Assembly: GCF_008386585.1 (NCBI RefSeq) | Contig: NZ_VUOB01000041.1 | Coordinates: forward strand, 211,292 to 275,291 | Direction: 5' to 3' | Origin: Solihabitans fulvus | GTDB taxonomy: Bacteria > Actinomycetota > Actinomycetes > Mycobacteriales > Pseudonocardiaceae | Length of the DNA stretch: 64,000 bases | Shown: positions 18,048-26,421 of the stretch, one piece after another | How the letters are laid out: each line of letters starts with the position of its first letter | Position numbering within the stretch: position 1 is the stretch's first letter | The notes under the pieces: model-generated | The model's input: the letters and a program-made list of their open reading frames with translations, nothing else | Database searches by the model: none | What the model was told of the DNA's origin: nothing | Translations under genes and position numbers: made by a program

Positions 18048-19637
18048 GTGTCCCCGCGCCGCGCCCTGGTGGCCGTCCTGCTCGGCTCCGCCGTGCTGGC
18101 GACGGCGTGCACGACGACGGCCACCCCCGCCGCGGACGGCGGCAAGGACGGCACCTCGATGGTGCTCGCCGCCGCTCAGGAGCCGAGCACCCTCAACCCG
18201 CTCCTCGGCTACGGCGAGCAGGGCGCGTCGAAGATCTACGACGGGCTGGTCGAGCACCAGGCCGACCGTTCGCTGCGCCCGCTGCTCGCCGCCGAGCTTC
18301 CCGAGCCGTCGGCGGACGGGAAGTCCTGGACGGTGAAGCTGCGCGGCAACGTCAAGTTCAGCGACGGCAGCCCGTTCGGCGCGGAGGACGTCGTGGCGAC
18401 CTATCGGGCGCTGCTCGATCCCGCATTCGCCTCGCCGCTGCGCGACTCCTTCGGGATGCTCGCCTCGGTCGACCAGGTCGACGCCACGACCGTGCGGTTC
18501 ACGCTCGCCTATCCCTACGCGCCGTTCCCCGACAAGCTCGTGCTCGGCATCGCGCCCCGCGCGGCCCTCGCGAAGCCGGCCCCGCTAGCGGGCAACGAGC
18601 TCGGCACGAAGCCCGTCGGCACCGGGCCATACAAGCTCGCCGACTGGCACAAGGGCGAGCAACTGGTGTTGCAGGCCAACGACTCCTACTTCGACGGCGC
18701 GCCGAAGATCAAGAAGATCACGGTGATCTTCGCCGGCGCGGACAGCGCACGGGCGCAGCGCATGCAGGCCGGTGAGTTCGACGGGACGATGCTGCCGCCG
18801 ACGTTGGCCAAGAACTTCGACAAGGCCACCGGCATGCGGGTGATCAGCCAGCGCAGCGCCGAGTACCAGACGGTCGAACTGCCAACCAAGAACGCGGTCA
18901 CCGGGGACAAGGCCGTGCGGCTCGCGCTCAACTACGCGGTGAATCGGCAGAGCATGGTGGACGGCGCGTTGGCCGGACACGGTTCGCCCGCCTACACGCC
19001 GATCCCGGAGGCCATGCCGGAGTTCTTCGAGCCGACCGCGAAGTTCCGCTACGACAAGGCGGAGGCGGCTCGGCTGCTCGACCAGGGCGGGTGGGCGCTC
19101 GGTCAGGACGGGGTGCGGGCGCGCGGTGGCGTCCCGGCCAGGTTCACGCTGATGTACCCGGTCGACGACACCGTGCGGCAGGGCCTGGCCACCTCGTTCG
19201 TCGCGGACGCCAAGGCCGTTGGCATCGACGTGCAGCTGGCCGGGCTCGCGTGGCCCGCGATCAAGCCGAGGCTCGCCGACGACGCGCTGCTGTTGGCCGG
19301 CGGCACCCCGTTCGATCCCGACCTGACGGCGTACGAACTGCTGCATTCCTCCTTTGCCGGCAAGGGGTTCGCCAATCCTGGCTCCTACGCCGACCCGCAG
19401 GTCGACGCCGCGCTGGACGCCGGGCGCAGGACCACCGACCCCGCGCAGCGGGCCGCCGCCTACAAGCAGGCCCAGCGCGCCTACGTCGCCGACCCCGGCA
19501 TGGTGTTCCTCGCCTTTCCCGACCACACGTCCGTGGTGCGCGACAACTGGACCGGCTACCAGGACGTGGTCGACCCGCACACGCACGGCCTGACCTGGGG
19601 ACCGTGGTGGAACGTGCAGAAATGGAGCAACAAGTGA
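18048..19637 (+). CDS. Peptide/oligopeptide-type ABC substrate-binding lipoprotein
   Basis: 529 residues, SBP family 5. The signal peptide VSPRRALVAVLLGSAVLATA ends in a lipobox with Cys21, so it is anchored outside the membrane. EPSTLNPLLGYGEQGASKIYDGL, WTVKLRGNVKFSDGSPFGAEDV and LNYAVNRQSMVDGAL are family features. It would bind peptides or related solutes, but no permease or ATPase genes adjoin, so its partners are encoded elsewhere. TAGAGT is eight bases before the GTG. The 3' end overlaps the next gene. Confidence 0.9.
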   Translation: MSPRRALVAVLLGSAVLATACTTTATPAADGGKDGTSMVLAAAQEPSTLNPLLGYGEQGASKIYDGLVEHQADRSLRPLLAAELPEPSADGKSWTVKLRGNVKFSDGSPFGAEDVVATYRALLDPAFASPLRDSFGMLASVDQVDATTVRFTLAYPYAPFPDKLVLGIAPRAALAKPAPLAGNELGTKPVGTGPYKLADWHKGEQLVLQANDSYFDGAPKIKKITVIFAGADSARAQRMQAGEFDGTMLPPTLAKNFDKATGMRVISQRSAEYQTVELPTKNAVTGDKAVRLALNYAVNRQSMVDGALAGHGSPAYTPIPEAMPEFFEPTAKFRYDKAEAARLLDQGGWALGQDGVRARGGVPARFTLMYPVDDTVRQGLATSFVADAKAVGIDVQLAGLAWPAIKPRLADDALLLAGGTPFDPDLTAYELLHSSFAGKGFANPGSYADPQVDAALDAGRRTTDPAQRAAAYKQAQRAYVADPGMVFLAFPDHTSVVRDNWTGYQDVVDPHTHGLTWGPWWNVQKWSNK

Positions 19638-20812
19638 TCGACCTGGACGCCGTCCGTGCCGACACACCCGCCGCGCAGCGGCACATCTTCCTGGACAGCG
19701 CGGGCTCCTCGCTGCCGCCGACCCAGGTGCTCGACGCCGTCGTCGACCACCTGCGCACCGAGGCCGAGATCGGCGGCTACCGCGCGGAGGACGACCGCGC
19801 CGACGATCTCGCGGCTGGCTACGCGACCCTGGCCGAGCTGCTCGGCTGCGAGGCCGACGAGGTGGCGTTCAGCGACAGCGCGACCAGGTCGTGGCTCAGC
19901 GCGTTCGACGCCGTCCCGCTCGGCGGCGGCGACCGCGTGCTGATCACCGAGGTCGAGTACGCGGGCAACGCCGTTCCGTTGCTGCGCAGGGCCGAGGAGG
20001 TCGGGGCGAGCGTCGAGGTGATCCCCTCCGACGAGACCGGCGCGGTGTCCGTCGAGGCGCTGCGTGAGCTGCTGGACGAGCGGGTCAGGCTCGTGTCGTT
20101 GGTGCACGTGCCGACCAACGGCGGCCTGGTGAATCCCGTTCGCGAGGTGGCCGACGCGGCGCACGAGGTCGGTGCGCTGGTGCTGCTGGACGCCTGCCAG
20201 TCGGTCGGCCAGCTGCCCGTGCGCGCGGACGAGCTCGGCGTGGACATGCTGTCCTTCACCGGTCGCAAGTGGCTGCGGGGGCCGCGCGGCACCGGCGTCC
20301 TGGTGGTGCGGCGCGCGGCGGCGGCGCGGTTACGGCCCCGGCTCGTCGACCTGCACAGCGGCGCCTGGACGGGTCCGCAGGAGTTCTCGCTGCGCGAGGA
20401 CGCGCGGGTGTTCGAGCTGTGGGAGAACTCGATCGCGGGGCGGCTCGGCCTGATCGCCGCCGCCCGCTACGCCCTCGACCTCGGCATCGAGGCGATCGAG
20501 GCGGCGGTGACCGCGCGCGCCGAACGACTGCGGGCCGGCCTGGCGGACGTGCCGGGAGTGACGGTGCACGACCTCGGCGCCAGGCGCTGCGGCACCGTGA
20601 CCTTCGGCGTCGCAGGGCTTTCCGCGACGCGGGTGTGGGAACTGTTGCGGGCCAAGGACATCACGGTCACCGTGAGCCGGGCTTCCTCGACGCTGCTCGA
20701 CATGGGCAAGCGGGGGTTGGCGGAGGTGGTGCGTGCCTCGCCGCACTACTTCGTGTCCGACGACCAGCTCGACGCGTTCGTCGACACGGTGCGCACGATC
20801 GCCGCAGGCTAG
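19634..20812 (+). CDS. Class V aminotransferase-fold PLP enzyme
   Basis: About 392 residues, cysteine-desulfurase/isopenicillin-N-epimerase superfamily. HIFLDSAGSSLPPTQVLDAV at the N-terminus, LVHVPTNGGLVNPVREVADA, VLLDACQSVGQLPV and the PLP lysine in FTGRKWLRGPRGTG are typical. Candidate roles include C-S lyase or desulfurase; the sequence alone does not choose. GTG at 19634 overlaps the previous stop (GTGA) and has GGAG seven bases upstream, so it is preferred over an ATG at 19622. Confidence 0.85.
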   Translation: MIDLDAVRADTPAAQRHIFLDSAGSSLPPTQVLDAVVDHLRTEAEIGGYRAEDDRADDLAAGYATLAELLGCEADEVAFSDSATRSWLSAFDAVPLGGGDRVLITEVEYAGNAVPLLRRAEEVGASVEVIPSDETGAVSVEALRELLDERVRLVSLVHVPTNGGLVNPVREVADAAHEVGALVLLDACQSVGQLPVRADELGVDMLSFTGRKWLRGPRGTGVLVVRRAAAARLRPRLVDLHSGAWTGPQEFSLREDARVFELWENSIAGRLGLIAAARYALDLGIEAIEAAVTARAERLRAGLADVPGVTVHDLGARRCGTVTFGVAGLSATRVWELLRAKDITVTVSRASSTLLDMGKRGLAEVVRASPHYFVSDDQLDAFVDTVRTIAAG

Positions 20813-21015
20813 GCGTTCCATCCCGTGAGGTGCGGCTGGCGGCTGGCCGGCCTGCGAGTGCGGTGCGGCCGCGCCTCCGGTGCCCGCAGGTAGGTCAGTC
20901 GTGTCCGGATGTCGGACGGTGAGGCGGCCAACCGGCGGCGGAGGTTACGCCTCGGCGTGCACGGCCTATTCTTGGGTCAGCGAAATACTCCCCGCCACCA
21001 GCAGAGGACCTCTTC

Positions 21016-22344
21016 ATGCTGAGCCGTACCGACCTGCGTGGTCGCGTCCCGTCCCCGGCCGAGCTGCGGGCGGCGTTGCCGCGCGCCGAGGTGGACGTGG
21101 ACGCCGTGCTGCATCAGGTGCGGCCGGTGGTCGAGGCGGTGGCCGAGCGCGGGGTGGACGCCGTGCTGGAGCTGGCCGAGCGGTTCGACCGGGTCCGGCC
21201 AAGCAGCGTGCGGGTGCCGGTTGGGGAGCTGCACCAGGCCCTCGCCGACCTGGACCCGCCGGTGCGGGCCGCGCTGGAGGAGAGCATCGCGCGGGCCAGG
21301 CTCGTGCACGCCGACCAGCGGCGCGCCGACGTGACCACGCAGGTCGTGGCGGGCGGCACGGTGACCGAGCGGTGGGTGCCGGTGGCCAGGGTCGGCCTGT
21401 ATGCGCCCGGCGGGCTCGCCGTCTACCCGTCCAGCGTCGTCATGAACGTCGTGCCCGCGCAGACCGCCGGGGTCGAGTCGCTGGTGGTCTGCTCGCCCCC
21501 GCAGGCCGAGTTCGGCGGCCGGCCGCACCCGACGATCCTCGCCGCGTGCGCGCTGCTGGACGTCGAGGAGGTGTGGGCGGTCGGCGGTGCGCAAGCCGTT
21601 GCTCTGCTCGCCTACGGCGGCGTGGACACCGACGGGGCGGAGCTCGCGCCGGTCGACCTGGTGACCGGGCCGGGCAACATCTACGTCACCGCCGCGAAGC
21701 GGTTGCTGCGCGGGCTGATCGGCATCGACTCCGAGGCTGGCCCGACGGAGATCGCCGTGCTCGCGGACGAGACTGCCGACGCGGTGCACGTCGCGGCCGA
21801 TCTGATCAGCCAGGCCGAGCACGACCCGCTCGCGGCGAGCGTGCTCGTGACGACCTCGGCCGAGCTGGCGGACGCCGTCGACGCCGAGCTCGACCGGCAG
21901 GTCGCGGCGACCAAGCACAGTGAGCGGATCCGGACCTCGTTGCGCGGCAGGCAGTCCGGCTGCGTGCTGGTGTCCACTGTGGACGACGGACTGCGCGTGG
22001 TGAACGCCTACGCCGCCGAGCACCTGGAGATCCAGACCGCCGACGCCCGCGCGGTGGCGGCCAGGGTGCGCAGCGCTGGCGCGGTGTTCGTCGGTGCGTA
22101 CGCGCCGGTCTCGCTCGGCGACTACTGCGCGGGCTCCAACCACGTGCTGCCGACGGGCGGCTGCGCGCGGCACTCGTCCGGCCTGTCGGTGCAGACCTTC
22201 CTGCGCGGGATCCACGTGATCGACTACAGCGAGGACGCGCTGCGCGAGGTCGCCGACAAGGTCGTCGCGCTCGCCAACGCCGAGGACCTGCCGGCGCACG
22301 GCCAGGCCGTCACCGCCCGCTTCGCGGCAGGCGGTCGGGCATGA
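21016..22344 (+). CDS. hisD: Histidinol dehydrogenase
   Basis: Zn- and NAD-dependent enzyme for the last two oxidations of histidine synthesis. 442 residues. GLYAPGGLAVYPSSVVMNVVPAQ, VWAVGGAQAVALLAYG, TGPGNIYVTAAKRLL, DSEAGPTEIAVLAD and the late NHVLPTGGCARHSSGLSV stretch are diagnostic. AGAGGAC precedes the ATG, and a TATTCT box near 20968 gives a leader of about 40 bases. It heads hisD-hisC-hisB. A GTCCACTGTGGAC palindrome lies at 21972-21984. Confidence 0.97.
   Translation: MLSRTDLRGRVPSPAELRAALPRAEVDVDAVLHQVRPVVEAVAERGVDAVLELAERFDRVRPSSVRVPVGELHQALADLDPPVRAALEESIARARLVHADQRRADVTTQVVAGGTVTERWVPVARVGLYAPGGLAVYPSSVVMNVVPAQTAGVESLVVCSPPQAEFGGRPHPTILAACALLDVEEVWAVGGAQAVALLAYGGVDTDGAELAPVDLVTGPGNIYVTAAKRLLRGLIGIDSEAGPTEIAVLADETADAVHVAADLISQAEHDPLAASVLVTTSAELADAVDAELDRQVAATKHSERIRTSLRGRQSGCVLVSTVDDGLRVVNAYAAEHLEIQTADARAVAARVRSAGAVFVGAYAPVSLGDYCAGSNHVLPTGGCARHSSGLSVQTFLRGIHVIDYSEDALREVADKVVALANAEDLPAHGQAVTARFAAGGRA
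21972..21984. repeat. GTCCACTGTGGAC palindrome, copy 2 (in hisD)
   Basis: Perfect 13-bp palindrome encoding Ser-Thr-Val-Asp in hisD. Confidence 0.9.
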
Positions 22345-23468
22345 GCGAGGACTCGTCGGCAGGGGAGGCCGTGGTCGGGGCGCGGGTCGAGTTGGCCGAT
22401 CTGCCGCTGCGCGAGGACCTGCGCGGCAGCACGCCCTACGGCGCGCCGCAGCTGGACGTGCCGGTTCGGTTGAACACCAACGAGAACCCGTACCCGCCGC
22501 CGCCGGAGCTGGTGGCCGACGTGACGCGCGCCGCCGCCGAGGCCGCCGCGCAGCTGCACCGCTACCCGGACCGGGACGCGGTGGCGCTGCGCGCCGACCT
22601 GGCCGGCTACCTGGCCGCGTCGACGGGCGTGCCGCTGACCGTGGCGAACGTCTGGGCGGCCAACGGCTCCAACGAGATCCTGCAACAGATCCTCCAGGCC
22701 TTCGGCGGGCCCGGCCGCACCGCGCTGGGGTTCGAGCCCTCCTACTCGATGCACCCGATCATCGCGGCCGGCACCCGCACCGAGTGGGCGCCCGCGCCGA
22801 GGCGGGCCGACTTCTCCCTGGACACCGCGGCCGCCGCGGCGCTCCTCGCCGAACGACGCCCCGACATCACGTTCGTGACCAGCCCGAACAACCCGACCGG
22901 GCAGTCGATCCCGCCCGTCGAGCTGCGCGAGCTGGTCGCGGCGGCTCCCGGCATCGTGGTGGTGGACGAGGCCTACGCCGAGTTCTCCGGCAGGCCGAGC
23001 GCGGTCACGCTGCTCGACGAGTTCGCCGACCGGCTGATCGTCACCCGCACCATGAGCAAGGCGTTCGCGTTCGCGGGCGGCCGGCTTGGCTACCTCGCCG
23101 CCGCGCCCGCCGTGGTGGACGCGTTGCAGCTGGTCCGGTTGCCCTATCACCTTTCCGCGCTCACCCAGGCGGCGGCGCGGGCGGCGCTGCGGCATGCCGA
23201 CGCCACGCTCGGCTCGGTCGCGGCGCTGGTCGCCGAGCGGAACCGGGTGGTGGAGTCGTTGGCGGGCCTGGGTTTCGAGGTCGTGCCGAGCGACGCGAAC
23301 TTCGTGCTGTTCGGGCGGTTCGAGGACGCGCGCGCGGCGTGGCAGGGCTATCTCGACCACGGCGTGCTGATCCGTGACGTCGGCATCGCGGGACATCTGC
23401 GAGTCACCGTCGGCACTCCCGATGAGAACGACGCTTTTCTCGCCGCGAGCAAGGAGATCAGCAGGTGA
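22341..23468 (+). CDS. hisC: Histidinol-phosphate aminotransferase
   Basis: PLP enzyme that transaminates imidazole-acetol phosphate. 375 residues. LNTNENPYPPPPELVADV, ANGSNEILQQILQAFGGPGR, SPNNPTGQ, VVVDEAYAEFSG and the PLP lysine in TRTMSKAFAFAGGRLGY are present. The ATG overlaps the hisD stop by four bases and the gene end overlaps hisB by four. Confidence 0.96.
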   Translation: MSEDSSAGEAVVGARVELADLPLREDLRGSTPYGAPQLDVPVRLNTNENPYPPPPELVADVTRAAAEAAAQLHRYPDRDAVALRADLAGYLAASTGVPLTVANVWAANGSNEILQQILQAFGGPGRTALGFEPSYSMHPIIAAGTRTEWAPAPRRADFSLDTAAAAALLAERRPDITFVTSPNNPTGQSIPPVELRELVAAAPGIVVVDEAYAEFSGRPSAVTLLDEFADRLIVTRTMSKAFAFAGGRLGYLAAAPAVVDALQLVRLPYHLSALTQAAARAALRHADATLGSVAALVAERNRVVESLAGLGFEVVPSDANFVLFGRFEDARAAWQGYLDHGVLIRDVGIAGHLRVTVGTPDENDAFLAASKEISR

Positions 23469-24064
23469 ATCGCGTAGCCAAGGTGGAGCGGAGCACCAAG
23501 GAGTCCTCGGTCTACGTCGAGGTCGACCTCGACGGCGCCGGCAAGGTGGACATCAGCACCGGTGTGCCGTTCTACGACCACATGCTGACCGCGCTGGGTG
23601 TGCACGGCGCGCTCGACCTCGTGGTCAGGGCGACCGGTGACGTCGAGATCGACGCGCACCACACGGTCGAGGACGTGGCGATCGTGCTCGGTCAGGCGAT
23701 TCACGAGGCGCTCGGCGACAAGACCGGGATCCGGCGGTTCGGCGACGCGTGGATCCCGATGGACGAGACGCTGGCGCACGCCGCGATCGACGTGTCGGGG
23801 CGGCCTTACTGCGTGCACGTCGGCGAGCCGGAGGCGTTCAACACCTTCACGATCGGCGGCAACTACCCGTTCGTGCTGAACCGGCACGTGTTCGACTCGC
23901 TGGCCTTCCACGCGCAGCTCGCGCTGCACGTGCGGGTGGTGCACGGCAGGGATCCGCACCACATCGCCGAGGCGCAGTACAAGGCGGTCGCGCGGGCGCT
24001 GCGGGCGGCCGTCGAGCCGGACCCGAGGCTGGTCGGCGTGCCGTCCACCAAGGGTGTTCTGTAG
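23465..24064 (+). CDS. hisB: Imidazoleglycerol-phosphate dehydratase
   Basis: Mn-dependent dehydratase, 199 residues, the single-function form used by actinobacteria. Metal-binding duplicates: DAHHTVEDVAIVLGQA (near residue 62) and DPHHIAEAQYKAVARAL (near 163), plus the FYDHMLTALGVHG start. GTG start overlaps the hisC stop. In mycobacteria hisH follows hisB directly; here it is 11.9 kb away. Confidence 0.96.
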   Translation: MNRVAKVERSTKESSVYVEVDLDGAGKVDISTGVPFYDHMLTALGVHGALDLVVRATGDVEIDAHHTVEDVAIVLGQAIHEALGDKTGIRRFGDAWIPMDETLAHAAIDVSGRPYCVHVGEPEAFNTFTIGGNYPFVLNRHVFDSLAFHAQLALHVRVVHGRDPHHIAEAQYKAVARALRAAVEPDPRLVGVPSTKGVL

Positions 24065-24090
24065 GAAAACCGTTGTAGGGAAGGCATTTC

Positions 24091-24249
24091 GTGTCGAAGG
24101 ACTGGGTCTGGGTTGCCCTGCTCGCGCTGTCGGGGTTTCTGATCGGCGGGGTCTACACGACCTGGAAGACCGCGAAGTTCATGGCGACGGTGCTCGCCGT
24201 CTGCGCCCTGCTGGCCGCGGGCGGCGCCGTCGCGTGGATGCTCTCCTAG
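24091..24249 (+). CDS. Small two-helix membrane protein after hisB
   Basis: 52 residues from the GTG at 24091, with GGGAAGG at 24078-24084 seven bases upstream. Two hydrophobic spans, WVWVALLALSGFLIGGVY and ATVLAVCALLAAGGAVAWM, are joined by TTWKTAKF. Function unknown. It is 26 bases after hisB on the same strand, so it is probably co-transcribed. The clean ribosome site and hairpin topology support it as real. Confidence 0.65.
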   Translation: MSKDWVWVALLALSGFLIGGVYTTWKTAKFMATVLAVCALLAAGGAVAWMLS

Positions 24250-24265
24250 GCTGCGCCGCGCTGTA

Positions 24266-24284
24266 TTTGACCTAGCGGTACAGA
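24266..24284 (+). promoter_or_regulatory. TetR operator candidate, forward copy
   Basis: TTTGACCTA-N3-GTACA-N-A overlaps the -35 element (TTGACC, 24267-24272) of the following tetR. A copy matching at about 15 of 19 positions occurs in reverse orientation at 24949-24967 before the SDR gene. Overlapping symmetry: CCTAGC/GCTAGG arms (24271-24295) and a CAGAATTCTG palindrome (24281-24290). Confidence 0.55.
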
Positions 24285-24291
24285 ATTCTGC

Positions 24292-24297
24292 TAGGGT
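24292..24297 (+). promoter_or_regulatory. -10 box TAGGGT, leaderless tetR
   Basis: TAGGGT is six bases before the ATG at 24304; TTGACC lies 19 bases upstream of it. Confidence 0.55.
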
Positions 24298-24303
24298 TGG
24301 CTC

Positions 24304-24882
24304 ATGGGCAGGCCGAAGCAGTTCGATCCGGACGTCGCGGTGGAACAGGCGATGGCGACGTTCTGGCGAAAGGGCTACGCCTCGACCACGCCGCAGGATC
24401 TCGTTGCCGCGCTCGGCATCGGCAAGGGGAGTCTCTACAACACGTTCGAGAGCAAGCACGCGCTCTTCGAACGGGCGCTGCGGCGCTACCGGGACACCGC
24501 CGCCGCCGAGCTGGTCGAGATGCTGGGGCGGCCCGGTCCGGTGAAGGAGCGGCTGCGCGCGGCGATGGAGGCCATCGTCGAGTTCGACCTGGCCGACCCG
24601 GACCGCAAGGGCTGCTTCGCGGTGAACACCGCGGCCGAGCTGGCCGGCGTCGATCCGGAGGCGACCGGGCTGGTCGCCAGGATGTTCGCCCGCACGGAGA
24701 GTGCGCTCCTGGCGGTCATCGAGGAGGGGCAGCGCTCCGGCGAGCTGGACCCCGGCCGGGACGCCGAGGCGATCGCCAGCATGTTGCTCGCCGTGGTGAT
24801 CGGGATGCGGGTCCTGGCGAAGACGGCGGACGGCCCCGCGCAGTTGCGCCGGACCGTCGACGCGGCCCTCGACGCCTGCTGA
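24304..24882 (+). CDS. TetR-family transcriptional regulator
   Basis: 192 residues. The N-terminal helix-turn-helix covers about residues 8-50 (AVEQAMATFWRKGYASTTPQ ... IGKGSLYNTFESKHALFERAL). The ligand domain contains DRKGCFAVNTAAELAG, common in TetR proteins that control nearby SDR or reductase genes. The SDR 110 bp downstream shares its candidate operator, so this regulator probably represses itself and the SDR. Confidence 0.9.
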   Translation: MGRPKQFDPDVAVEQAMATFWRKGYASTTPQDLVAALGIGKGSLYNTFESKHALFERALRRYRDTAAAELVEMLGRPGPVKERLRAAMEAIVEFDLADPDRKGCFAVNTAAELAGVDPEATGLVARMFARTESALLAVIEEGQRSGELDPGRDAEAIASMLLAVVIGMRVLAKTADGPAQLRRTVDAALDAC

Positions 24883-24919
24883 CCCTCGTTTCTGCTGCCT
24901 GCTGACACTCGATTTTGCT
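24874..24919 (+). repeat. 23-bp tandem duplication across the tetR stop codon
   Basis: Units 24874-24896 and 24897-24919 both start GCCTGCTGAC and end TTGCT/CTGCT, with three mismatches. The tetR TGA (24880-24882) is in the first unit. A TGCTGT-C-ACAGCA hairpin (24916-24928) adjoins. Confidence 0.9.
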
Positions 24920-24948
24920 GTCACAGCAGGGTTCTGGGCTGCCCATAA

Positions 24949-24967
24949 TTTGTACTCATAGGTCAAA
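24949..24967 (-). promoter_or_regulatory. TetR operator candidate, reverse copy before the SDR gene
   Basis: The reverse complement reads TTTGACCTATGAGTACAAA, matching the element in the tetR promoter. It begins at the last base of a CATAAT box (24944-24949), the likely -10 of the SDR gene, so binding would block transcription. Confidence 0.55.
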
Positions 24968-24992
24968 AACGGAGATCACCAAGGAGCACAGC

Positions 24993-25772
24993 ATGGACCT
25001 CCACCTTTCGGAGAAGACCGCCGTCGTGACCGGCGCCAGCCGGGGCATCGGGCTGGCCGTCGTCCGCAGGCTGGTCGAGGAGGGCGTCCGCGTCGTCGGC
25101 GCGGCCCGCACGATCACCACCGAGCTGACGGACTCCGGCGCGGTGCCGGTGGCCGTCGACCTCAGCACGCCGGAGGGCGCCGACGTGCTGATCGACCGGG
25201 CCACCACCGAGTTCGGCGGGATCGACGTGCTGGTCAACAACGTCGGCGGCGGCGACGCGGTCTCCGGCGGCTTCCGCACCATCGACCCGGACGCCTGGCG
25301 GCGCACCTTCGACGTGAACTTCTTCAGCGCCGTGCACGTCACCAGGGCCGCGCTGCCCAGTCTGCTGGCCAGCAAGGGATCCGTGCTCACCGTGTCCTCC
25401 GTCGGCGCAAGGCTGCCCGGCGCGGGCCCCGCCGACTACAACGCGGCCAAGGCGGCGCTCACCGCGCTCGGCAAGGCGCTCGCCGAGGAGTTCGGCCCGC
25501 AGGGCCTGCGGGTGAACACCGTCTCGCCCGGTCCGGTCCGCACCGCCATCTGGGAGGCCGCCGACGGGTTCGGCGGGACGCTGGCCGCCGCCAACGGCGT
25601 CGAGCTCGGTGACTTCCTCACTCAGGTGCCCGCGATGATGGGCATGACGACCGGGCGGCTCATCGAGCCCGAGGAGGTCGCCGCGCTGATCGCCTTCCTC
25701 GCCTCGGACCACGCGCGCAGCATCGCCGGGGCCGACCACCTCATCGACGGCGGCCTGTCCAAGTCGGCGTGA
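24993..25772 (+). CDS. Short-chain dehydrogenase/reductase
   Basis: 259-residue NAD(P)-dependent oxidoreductase. Nucleotide-binding VVTGASRGIG near residue 12, VLVNNVGGG near residue 80, catalytic Ser in VSSVGARL, and YNAAK as the Tyr-x3-Lys pair. The C-terminal GADHLIDGG is typical of classical SDRs. AAGGAG at 24981-24986 precedes the ATG. Substrate unknown. The last 40 bp are duplicated downstream. Confidence 0.92.
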   Translation: MDLHLSEKTAVVTGASRGIGLAVVRRLVEEGVRVVGAARTITTELTDSGAVPVAVDLSTPEGADVLIDRATTEFGGIDVLVNNVGGGDAVSGGFRTIDPDAWRRTFDVNFFSAVHVTRAALPSLLASKGSVLTVSSVGARLPGAGPADYNAAKAALTALGKALAEEFGPQGLRVNTVSPGPVRTAIWEAADGFGGTLAAANGVELGDFLTQVPAMMGMTTGRLIEPEEVAALIAFLASDHARSIAGADHLIDGGLSKSA

Positions 25773-25985
25773 CAGCGGCTCGTCCCGCGCGCACACCCGA
25801 CTGACCCGTGGATCGGATGCCGCCTTCGGTGCTCGGCTTGAGTTTGGGGCGTCGGGGCTGACCACCTCATCGACGGCGGCCTGTCCAAGTCGGCGTGACG
25901 TTTCACCCCGACAGAAGCGGAGGCACGTGGGTCAGATGCCGCCTTCGGTGCTGGGCTTGAGTTTGGGGGCGCCGGGGCCGTTGGT
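25734..25985. repeat. Duplicated convergent gene ends (SDR 3' end and soxR 3' end)
   Basis: The last 40 bp of the SDR gene (25734-25773) recur exactly at 25860-25899. Likewise about 50 bp of the soxR 3' end (from 25926) recur, with a few changes, at 25807-25859. The order is SDR end, soxR-end copy, SDR-end copy, soxR end. The spacers between (33 and 26 bp) are unrelated. This looks like an old tandem duplication of the convergent junction followed by spacer replacement. Confidence 0.9.
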
Positions 25986-26393
25986 GGACTGCACGTCGTC
26001 GGTGTTGTAGAGGCCGCAGCTGCGCAGGGACAGGCAGCCGCAGCCGATGCAGGAGGTCAGCCGGTCGCGGAGCCGTTGCAGCGCGTCGATCCTGGTGTCC
26101 AGCTCGACGCGCCAGTTGTTGGACAGCCGCGCCCAGTCGGACTTGGTCGGCGTGCGGCCCTCGGGCAGGGTCGCCATCGCGGCGCGCACGTCCTCCAGGC
26201 TCAGCCCGACGCGTTGCGCGGTGCGGATGAACGCCAGCCGCCGCAACACCGAACGCGGGTACCTGCGCTGGTTCCCGCTGGTCCGGTCGGAGGCGATCAG
26301 GCCGCGCTCCTCGTAGAACCGCAGCGCAGTGTGCGGCACCCCGCTCCGGTCGGCGACCTGGCCGATGGTGAGCAACTCCGGCAGTCTCGTCAC
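25932..26393 (-). CDS. soxR: Redox-sensitive MerR-family activator SoxR
   Basis: 153 residues. MerR helix-turn-helix in LLTIGQVADRSGVPHTALRFYEERGL and the Fe-S ligands in CIGCGCLSLRSC near residue 115, which is the SoxR 2Fe-2S pattern (Cys-x2-Cys-x-Cys-x5-Cys). It responds to redox-cycling compounds or superoxide; actinobacterial SoxR usually controls oxidoreductases and transporters. GTG at 26393 has TAAGCT six bases upstream. No target gene is obvious beyond its own promoter. Confidence 0.92.
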   Translation of the reverse strand: MTRLPELLTIGQVADRSGVPHTALRFYEERGLIASDRTSGNQRRYPRSVLRRLAFIRTAQRVGLSLEDVRAAMATLPEGRTPTKSDWARLSNNWRVELDTRIDALQRLRDRLTSCIGCGCLSLRSCGLYNTDDVQSTNGPGAPKLKPSTEGGI

Positions 26394-26399
26394 CCGGAC

Positions 26400-26405
26400 A
26401 GCTTA
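26400..26405 (-). promoter_or_regulatory. -10 box TAAGCT, leaderless soxR
   Basis: Minus-strand TAAGCT six bases before the GTG at 26393. The palindrome at 26422-26441 covers the matching -35 zone. Confidence 0.5.
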
Positions 26406-26421
26406 GGGTTCCGAGGCTCAG

